A DNA stretch of 5,076 bases from Planctomycetota bacterium (lineage in GTDB: Bacteria > Planctomycetota > Brocadiia > JAJRTI01), in assembly GCA_024278415.1 (NCBI GenBank), contig JAJRTI010000793.1, forward strand, positions 1 through 5,076, in the 5' to 3' direction. Shown here piece after piece: positions 1-5,076 of this stretch. A program made the position numbers and the translations under genes. Within the stretch, counting starts at the first letter, position 1; each line of letters starts with the position of its first letter. The notes under the pieces are model-generated. The model searched no databases. It was not told the origin of the DNA and saw only the letters and a program-made list of their open reading frames with translations.

Positions 1-1
1 G

Positions 2-235
2 ACCACTGAGAGCTGGGCCAACAACGACACCGCGTTCGAGGAGTTCCGCGCGCGCGTCGAGCAGACTCATCCCCGCAACTTGCTCGCGCGTCGGAAGGTG
101 AGGATCGTTGAGGCCAAAGGCGTGAGCATGTCCGGCGCGCGGGCATTGGCCGATGGCGACGCCGGCTCGCGCGGAGCGGACGGCCGCGTCAGCATCGGAG
201 GCAACCCGTCGGTCATCACCTTCTACCTCGGCTAA
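2..235 (+). CDS. 3' end of an open frame: probably the N-terminal part of the HzsA-related gene that follows, cut by an in-frame TAA
   Basis: The frame is open from the left edge and gives 77 residues before TAA at 233-235, so its start lies outside the window. The peptide begins TTESWANNDTAFEEFRARVE and ends with GNPSVITFYLG. The part from about residue 34 (RIVEAKGV) looks like the opening strands of a galactose-binding or discoidin (F5/8C)-like beta-sandwich: 'ARALADGDAGSRGADGRVSI' has the loop-rich 'LaDGd' style of these domains, and 'SVITFYLG' resembles the strand that precedes 'LGxPxxI' in them. The large frame after it is in the same phase and supplies the expected next strands, so I read both as pieces of one original gene. 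The preceding part is charged and helical, with no motif I recognise. A separate small gene ending here by chance is possible but less likely. Seen: frame, stop and phase. Inferred: unity with the next frame. Confidence 0.7.
   Translation, partial: TTESWANNDTAFEEFRARVEQTHPRNLLARRKVRIVEAKGVSMSGARALADGDAGSRGADGRVSIGGNPSVITFYLG
233..235 (+). other. In-frame TAA stop inside an apparently continuous beta-sandwich domain
   Basis: TAA separates two open stretches that share one reading frame. The flanking peptide reads ITFYLG-stop-PKTVTEVGVFTF, which matches the shape of discoidin-like domains where a strand ends 'LG', one variable residue follows, then 'P' and a hydrophobic strand. A single substitution from AAA, GAA or CAA (Lys, Glu, Gln, all usual residues at that place) would create this stop. 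I cannot tell a real mutation from a sequencing error. Confidence 0.7.
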
Positions 236-244
236 CCCAAGACC

Positions 245-3200
245 GTGACCGAGGTGGGCGTGTTCACGTTCAACATCGACGCCCGCGCCAACCAAGACTA
301 CGAGGTGCGCTTCGCCAACAACAGCCAATACCCAGGCCAGGCGCCAGCGTTCCCAGACCAGCCGCACTTCACTACCGGCGACAAAGTCATTGGCCCAAAC
401 AGCGGCGGGTTCCACAGCGCGTTCAAGCGCAAAGATGGCGCGCCCATCGTCGACGGCAAAGTCGACTGGGTGCAGTTCCGCGTGTGGCGCACGTACAACG
501 TGAAGGCTGGGAGCCCGGCCAAGGCCCAGAACGCCGCGAGCAGTTGGACGTCGGCTATCGAATTCGAAGTGCTGGGCACGGCCGACGACGTGGTGAAGAT
601 CTCCCCCGAAGAGTTGGCCCGGCGCAAGGCGATTCGCAACCTGCCCAAGGCGCCCAAGTATAAGAAGAAGGGCACGTGGCAAGAGACCATGGTCGCCGCG
701 CACGAGGCGATCGTGGAGTGGGAGATCGATGAGGATCGCTACGCGATGTGGGGCAGCGGGGCAGAGTTCGGGCCGTGGTACGTGCTGGGGCCGATGCGGC
801 CCGACGACCCCGCAGTGCGTACCGTCGAAAACGCGCGGCGTATCAACCTGGCCAAGCCGGTCAAGGGCCGCGCCGGGGCCCTCTCGTGGCAAAAGCGAGA
901 CGACTTCAAAGACGGCGAGATGATCGACCTCGCGAAGCACTTCGAGGCCAAGGAAGGCGCGACCGTGTTCCTCTGCCGCGACGTGACCTTCACCCGCGCA
1001 TTCGACCGGCGACACCCCTATGTGGTCAGCCTCGGCATGCGGCGGTGGTACACGCGGCTGCTGCCCAAACGGCAGACGAAGTGGGCGGCAAAGCCCTACT
1101 CGGAGCCGTTCCCCAACAAGGACGTGTGGCAGTGGCAACTCAAACCCGGGAGGTATCAGGTGCTCATGCGCACCGAGTGCGCCCAGGACGGCAAGTGGCA
1201 GGCGTGGTTCCTGCCCATGCCGCCCACGTCGCGGCCCGGCGGCGGCAGCTACAACACCCGCGTCAACCGCCGCTCGGGGAGGCTGTTCGCACGCTTGCGC
1301 CGCGACTTCACGGACCCAGTGTCGCAGCAGCAGATGCGATGGGAAGAGCTGGACAGCATCTGGACCAAGTTCCGGCGCCGGGCCATGTCGCGCATCGACC
1401 GCTTCATCACGGACTGGCCCAAGGGCAATCCCGGCTTCCTCAACGACCAGTACATGAACGCTATCAAGTTGCGGGCAGAGGAGTTGGCAAAGGACTACGC
1501 GAACCATCCGCGCACCGCGGAGATCGCCGCGGCCATCGAACAAATCAAGCAGATGGCCGAGCCGCGCGACATCTCGACGCGCCGCACCGCGTACTACGCG
1601 ATCGCCACCCTCAAGGAAGCCCTCCTGGTGCGCCACAACGCGGAGTCCATGCGGCTCGCGGTCGAGGACCAGCACGACACGTTTGGCGAGCAGTACCCTA
1701 AGGCGGCAGAGAAGCTCGACCTCGTCGCGTCGCTCGAACGCCGCGGGGACGCCATGCTCGCCAAGGCGCTGGCCGCGCGGGAGGACGCGCTGGCCGATGC
1801 GCTCGCGCTGCGCGACCAGATCGACCGCGCGGGGCAGACGGTGCTCCTGGACAACCCGGTGCTGAAGTTCGACAAACTGCTCGTGGTCACCGGCGGCGCA
1901 CGCTTCGCGTCTAACTGGGGCGGACCGAACCGGCTCGGCAACAAGATCGAAGTCCTCTCCCCGGTCACGCCCGATGGCAACCTCACTCCCATCTACGAGG
2001 GCAATGTCGCCAGCTTGGAACTCAGTTGGGACGCCAAGAAGATTCTTTTCTCCGACGGACAGCGCGTCTTCGAGGTCAACAGCGATGGCTCCGGCCTGCG
2101 CCAGATCACAAAGGAGAACAAGGAGGTCCGCAACTACGATCCCTGCCGTCTCCCCAACGGCAAGATCGTGTTCGTTTCGACCGCTTGCGAACAGGCCGTG
2201 CCCTGCACCGGCGGGTGGTGGGTCGGCAACTTGCACATCATGGACGACGACGGCTCCAGCGAACGCCGGCTCACGTTCGACCAAGACCACAACTGGAACC
2301 CCACAGTCATGAACGACGGCCGCGTCCTCTACACGCGCTGGGAGTACAACGACACGCCGCACTACTTCAGCCGGCTGCTGTTCAAGATGTATCCCGATGG
2401 CTCGGGGCAAACCGAATACTATGGCAGCAACTCGTACTGGCCCAATGCGATGTACTGGCCCCGGCCCATCCCCGGCCACCCATCGAAGATCGTGTGCATC
2501 GTGTCCGGCCATCACGGAGTCGCCCGCGAGGGCGAGTTGATGATCCTCGACCCCGCGCTCGGCCGGCACGAGGCCGATGGCGTGGTGCAGCGCATCCCGG
2601 GCCGGGGCAAGAAGGTCGAGCCCGTCATCAAGGACGGCCTCGTAAGCGATTCGTGGCCGCGATTCGCCGCGCCCTGGCCGCTCGCGGAACCCATTACCAA
2701 CGCCGGAGCGGGCAAGTACTTCCTCGTGAACGCGCGCATGGACAGGCTGTCGCGGTGGGGCCTCTACTTGGTCGACGTGTTCGACAACATGACGCCGATC
2801 AAGATGGGCAGCTACTCCACGCCCATCCCCCTGCTCCCGCGGCCCAAGCCGCCGGTGCTTCAGGAGCGTATCGACCTGCGCAAGAAGACCGCGCTGGTCT
2901 ACATGTCTGACGTGTACATAGGCGGCGGCCTCAGGGGCTACCCGCGGGGATCGATCAAGGCCTTGCGCCTCGCGTCGCCGCACTACCGCTTCGGCGGCAA
3001 CGGCGACACGCGGGCGTCGTCGTACGAGGGCGGCTGGGACGTGAAGCGGATCCTTGGCACCGTGCCCGTGCACGAAGATGGGTCCGCGCTGTTTGAGATC
3101 CCAGCCAACACGCCCATCTTTGTGCAGCCGCTCGACTCCGAAGGCAAGGCCCAACAACAGATGCGTAGTTGGTTCGTGGGCATGCCTGGCGAACGGGTTT

Positions 3201-4735
3201 CGTGCGTGGGGTGCCACGACAAGCAGAACGACGTCGTGCCCGCGCCGCTCACCCAGGCCATGCGCTACCCGCCGGACAGGATCAAGCCCTGGCACGGTCC
3301 CACGCGCGGCTTCAGCTTCGACCGCGAGGTGCAACCGGTGCTCGACCGCAAGTGCGTGGGCTGCCACGACGGCAAGCCGGGCCGGCCCGACTTCCGCGCC
3401 AAGCGGCTGCACCCAGACTTCAAGGGCCCATACAGCCCGGCATACATGGCGTTGCAGGCGTACGTGCGCCGGGCCGGCTATGAATCCGACTACCACCTGC
3501 TGCCCCCAGCCGAGTTCGAGGCGGACACGAGCCAACTCGTGCAGATGCTCAAGAGGGGACACCCCGGCGTGTTCGAAGGCAAACGCGTGCGCGTCGAACT
3601 CTCCCGCGAGGACTGGGACCGGCTCTACACGTGGATCGACCTCAACGTGCCCTACCCCCTGAACTGGCGCGAGAGCCATCGCCCGCCTCAGGACGATCAG
3701 GTCGCGCGGCGAGCGAAGTACAAGAAGCTCCATGCCGGTATCGACGACCGCGACGAGGACCCGCTTCCCCTGCCGGCCATCGCGAAATTCGAACCACCCC
3801 GAACCGCAGACTTAGCCCGCGCAGAGAATCCGCACCCAGCATCCAGCATCCAATCTCTCGTCAATTGGCCTTTCGATGCGAAAAAGGCCGCGAAGCTTCA
3901 GAAGACCTGCCGGCTCGAACCGCGCTCGCTCGACCTCGGCGGCGGCGCGACACTGTCGCTCGTGCCCGTGCCGGCAGGGGAGTTTATCATGGGCGACGCC
4001 AACGGATTCCCCGACGAGCAGCCGTGCGCGGTCGTGCGCATCGAGAAGCCGTTCTGGATTGGCCAGTTCGAAGTGACGAACGCGCAGTACGCGCGCTTCG
4101 CCCCCACGCACGACAGCGGATACATCGAGGGCCGTTTCAAGGATCGTTTCACCCGCGGCACACCGGCCAACGGCCCCAACCAACCGGTGGTCCGTATCAC
4201 GTGGCACGAGGCCATGGCGTTTTGCCGGTGGCTGTCGAAACGGACCAGCACGACCGTGACACTCCCCACCGAAGCGCAGTGGGAATGGGCCTGCCGCGCC
4301 GGCGCGGCGACGCCCTTCTCGTTCGGCGAGGCGAAAGCCGGTCTCAAGAACGTGGGCAACTTCGCGGATAGCCGGCTGAGCCGATGGGACTACGGTCGTG
4401 TGGAACACGACTACTCCGACGGCGCTCAATTCTCGACTGATGTCGGGCGCTACCCCGCAAACGCTTGGGGCATCTACGACATGCACGGAAACGTGGCCGA
4501 GTGGACGCTGACGACGTATCGGCCGTACCCGTATGATGCAAACGATGGGCGCAATGAAGAGGGATCCCACAACGGCCAGTCCCCTCTCAAAGTCGTGCGC
4601 GGAGGGTCGTGGAACGATCTATTCCGCTACAGCCGGTCCGCATCCCGCTGGCGCTACCCCGCGTACAAGCCAGTGTACAACGTGGGGTTCCGAATCGTCT
4701 GTGTGCAGGCGCCGACGGTGGCGTCGACGAAGTGA
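245..4735 (+). CDS. HzsA-related multidomain c-type cytochrome with PD40-like propeller and C-terminal FGE/SUMF1-fold domain
   Basis: The reaction is unknown; it is likely an exported di-heme protein. Residues 1-112 complete a discoidin-like sandwich (GVFTFNIDARANQDYEVRF; WVQFRVWRTYNVKAG). Residues 168-326 look like a second sandwich (WYVLGPM ... LKPGRYQVLM), and 345-540 are helical. Residues 541-875 form a PD40-type propeller: NSDGSGLRQIT at 612, MDDDGSSERRLT at 666, GRVLYTRWEY at 692, MYPDGSGQ at 715 and GHH at 755. Residues 883-987 match the hydrazine synthase alpha middle domain (GTVPVHEDGSALF at 938, MRSW at 973) and end in heme motif CVGCH 987-991. A second CVGCH lies at 1037-1041, followed by DTSQLVQMLKRGH at 1094 and WIDLN at 1130. 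Residues 1237-1488 are an FGE/SUMF1 fold (PTEAQWEWACRAG 1341, HGNVAEW 1414, GGSW 1453, GFR 1481). Asp1458 and Ser1463 replace the two FGE cysteines. The GTG start has no Shine-Dalgarno, splits a domain and gives no signal peptide, so the true N-terminus probably lies upstream beyond the TAA at 233. Confidence 0.9.
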   Translation: MTEVGVFTFNIDARANQDYEVRFANNSQYPGQAPAFPDQPHFTTGDKVIGPNSGGFHSAFKRKDGAPIVDGKVDWVQFRVWRTYNVKAGSPAKAQNAASSWTSAIEFEVLGTADDVVKISPEELARRKAIRNLPKAPKYKKKGTWQETMVAAHEAIVEWEIDEDRYAMWGSGAEFGPWYVLGPMRPDDPAVRTVENARRINLAKPVKGRAGALSWQKRDDFKDGEMIDLAKHFEAKEGATVFLCRDVTFTRAFDRRHPYVVSLGMRRWYTRLLPKRQTKWAAKPYSEPFPNKDVWQWQLKPGRYQVLMRTECAQDGKWQAWFLPMPPTSRPGGGSYNTRVNRRSGRLFARLRRDFTDPVSQQQMRWEELDSIWTKFRRRAMSRIDRFITDWPKGNPGFLNDQYMNAIKLRAEELAKDYANHPRTAEIAAAIEQIKQMAEPRDISTRRTAYYAIATLKEALLVRHNAESMRLAVEDQHDTFGEQYPKAAEKLDLVASLERRGDAMLAKALAAREDALADALALRDQIDRAGQTVLLDNPVLKFDKLLVVTGGARFASNWGGPNRLGNKIEVLSPVTPDGNLTPIYEGNVASLELSWDAKKILFSDGQRVFEVNSDGSGLRQITKENKEVRNYDPCRLPNGKIVFVSTACEQAVPCTGGWWVGNLHIMDDDGSSERRLTFDQDHNWNPTVMNDGRVLYTRWEYNDTPHYFSRLLFKMYPDGSGQTEYYGSNSYWPNAMYWPRPIPGHPSKIVCIVSGHHGVAREGELMILDPALGRHEADGVVQRIPGRGKKVEPVIKDGLVSDSWPRFAAPWPLAEPITNAGAGKYFLVNARMDRLSRWGLYLVDVFDNMTPIKMGSYSTPIPLLPRPKPPVLQERIDLRKKTALVYMSDVYIGGGLRGYPRGSIKALRLASPHYRFGGNGDTRASSYEGGWDVKRILGTVPVHEDGSALFEIPANTPIFVQPLDSEGKAQQQMRSWFVGMPGERVSCVGCHDKQNDVVPAPLTQAMRYPPDRIKPWHGPTRGFSFDREVQPVLDRKCVGCHDGKPGRPDFRAKRLHPDFKGPYSPAYMALQAYVRRAGYESDYHLLPPAEFEADTSQLVQMLKRGHPGVFEGKRVRVELSREDWDRLYTWIDLNVPYPLNWRESHRPPQDDQVARRAKYKKLHAGIDDRDEDPLPLPAIAKFEPPRTADLARAENPHPASSIQSLVNWPFDAKKAAKLQKTCRLEPRSLDLGGGATLSLVPVPAGEFIMGDANGFPDEQPCAVVRIEKPFWIGQFEVTNAQYARFAPTHDSGYIEGRFKDRFTRGTPANGPNQPVVRITWHEAMAFCRWLSKRTSTTVTLPTEAQWEWACRAGAATPFSFGEAKAGLKNVGNFADSRLSRWDYGRVEHDYSDGAQFSTDVGRYPANAWGIYDMHGNVAEWTLTTYRPYPYDANDGRNEEGSHNGQSPLKVVRGGSWNDLFRYSRSASRWRYPAYKPVYNVGFRIVCVQAPTVASTK
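3837..3850 (+). repeat. Short 7-bp direct tandem repeat (CAGCATC x2) in the interdomain linker
   Basis: CAGCATC occurs twice in direct succession, followed by a degenerate third unit CAATCTC at 3851-3857. It lies within the coding frame of the large protein and encodes part of ENPHPASSIQS (from about residue 1194) in the linker between the second heme segment and the FGE-fold domain. It is too short to call a functional element and may be slippage in a loosely constrained linker. Confidence 0.5.
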
Positions 4736-4755
4736 TCTTGAGTTGAACGAAGGCC

Positions 4756-5076
4756 ATGACACGAGCAAGAGCTTCTCTCTGTGTAATGCTCATTCTCTTC
4801 CCTGTGGCGCCGGCATGGGCAAGCCAGAAGAGCGATAGCGAGTTGGCCGCCGGCGGCAAGGCGCGTTTCACGCTCGCGATGCCCCGCAACATGAAGAAGA
4901 CGAGGAAGGGAGTCGAGTGCAAGTTCTACTTCATGATCAAAGCCACAGCAGGCACCCGCCGCTTCAGCCGCGAGGCCCTCAGGCGCAAGTACACGCTATT
5001 CCTGCTGCTGAAAGGCGATGAGTTCTTCCGCGTCCTCACGGAAACCGGAGAAATCCAGGTTCATTCACTGACCAAC
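4756..5076 (+). CDS. Secreted protein of unknown function, N-terminal part (runs off the right edge)
   Basis: The frame is open from ATG 4756 to the window end, 107 codons without a stop, so the C-terminus is missing. The first 22 residues form a good Sec signal peptide: basic n-region MTRARAS, hydrophobic core LCVMLILFPVAPA, and an AWA site with likely cleavage between Ala22 and Ser23. The mature part is basic and strand-rich (GGKARFTLAMP, GVECKFYFMIKA, YTLFLLLKGDEFFRVL), has one cysteine in the visible portion and no heme, lipobox or catalytic motif. I do not recognise the family. It starts 20 bases after the large gene's stop on the same strand, so co-transcription is likely. The purine stretch GAAGG at 4749-4753 is only 2 bases from the ATG, so the ribosome binding site is poor. 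A start at ATG 4786 would remove the basic n-region, which favours 4756. Confidence 0.75.
   Translation, partial: MTRARASLCVMLILFPVAPAWASQKSDSELAAGGKARFTLAMPRNMKKTRKGVECKFYFMIKATAGTRRFSREALRRKYTLFLLLKGDEFFRVLTETGEIQVHSLTN

Noticed and set aside
233..235. Recoding of the stop as selenocysteine or pyrrolysine, or a variant genetic code
   Set aside because: The codon is TAA, while selenocysteine uses TGA and pyrrolysine TAG. No other in-frame TAA occurs within the long coding region to support reassignment.
245..247. GTG as the genuine translation start of the large protein
   Set aside because: No ribosome binding site upstream, no signal peptide after it, and it would begin in the middle of a beta-sandwich whose first strands are encoded in phase just before the TAA. 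I kept it as the formal CDS boundary only.
748..1701. Long + strand open frame (317 codons) overlapping the large gene
   Set aside because: It encodes an Arg/Ala/Gly/Pro-rich peptide without domain character, typical of an alternative frame of GC-rich coding DNA, and lies wholly inside the well-supported gene.
3812..4570. Minus-strand open frame (252 codons) opposite the FGE-fold region
   Set aside because: It is an antisense shadow of a GC-rich gene whose sense strand has clear FGE-fold motifs; the antisense peptide has no recognisable domain.
245..4735. True hydrazine synthase alpha subunit (hzsA) of an anammox bacterium
   Set aside because: The architecture carries extra sandwich and FGE-fold domains, no beta or gamma subunit gene is visible, and many non-anammox Planctomycetota carry HzsA-related proteins. 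No gene symbol was given.
4736..4755. Terminator or promoter in the gap between the two genes
   Set aside because: Only 20 bases, with no hairpin, T-run or -10/-35 like pair visible.
4846..4857. Perfect 12-bp palindrome GCCGCCGGCGGC
   Set aside because: It encodes part of LAAGG within the secreted protein and is explained by GC-rich Ala/Gly codons. There is no T-run after it, so it is not a terminator.

Overview
The window is GC-rich (clearly above 60% by eye) and is read on the + strand throughout. It holds one very large coding region, the end of the same reading frame before it, and the start of a second gene after it. The protein content points to a bacterium of the Planctomycetota or a close relative in the PVC group. 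The large protein belongs to the 'HzsA-related' family (named after the alpha subunit of hydrazine synthase), which I know mainly from Planctomycetota and their relatives. It carries the 'REVQPVLDRKCVGCHDGK' style of cytochrome c segment and a C-terminal FGE/SUMF1-fold domain, both common in that phylum. Lineage is inferred from protein style only; there is no rRNA or marker gene here.

Layout: (1) bases 2-235, the last 77 codons of a frame that enters from the left edge and ends at TAA 233-235; (2) bases 245-4735, a 1496-codon open frame in the SAME frame, formally opening at a GTG nine bases after that TAA; (3) a 20-base gap; (4) bases 4756-5076, the first 107 codons of a secreted protein that runs off the right edge.

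The main protein reads, in order: the end of a discoidin/F5-8C-like beta-sandwich, a second beta-sandwich-like segment, a helical segment, a PD40-type beta-propeller, the hydrazine synthase alpha-like middle domain ending in a CXXCH heme site, a second CXXCH heme site with a short cytochrome-like tail, a linker containing a small tandem repeat, and an FGE/SUMF1-fold domain that lacks both copper-binding cysteines. It is probably an exported multidomain c-type cytochrome of unknown reaction. It is not itself evidence of anammox.

The most notable observation is that the TAA at 233-235 falls inside one apparently continuous beta-sandwich domain. The residues before it (ending ITFYLG) and after it (PKTVTEVGVFTFNID) read as one 'LG-x-P-x-x-v/i' motif. 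The GTG at 245 has no ribosome binding site and would give a protein with half a domain and no export signal. The simplest reading is one gene interrupted by a single nonsense change or a base-calling error. No mobile element, CRISPR array, RNA gene or clear terminator was seen.
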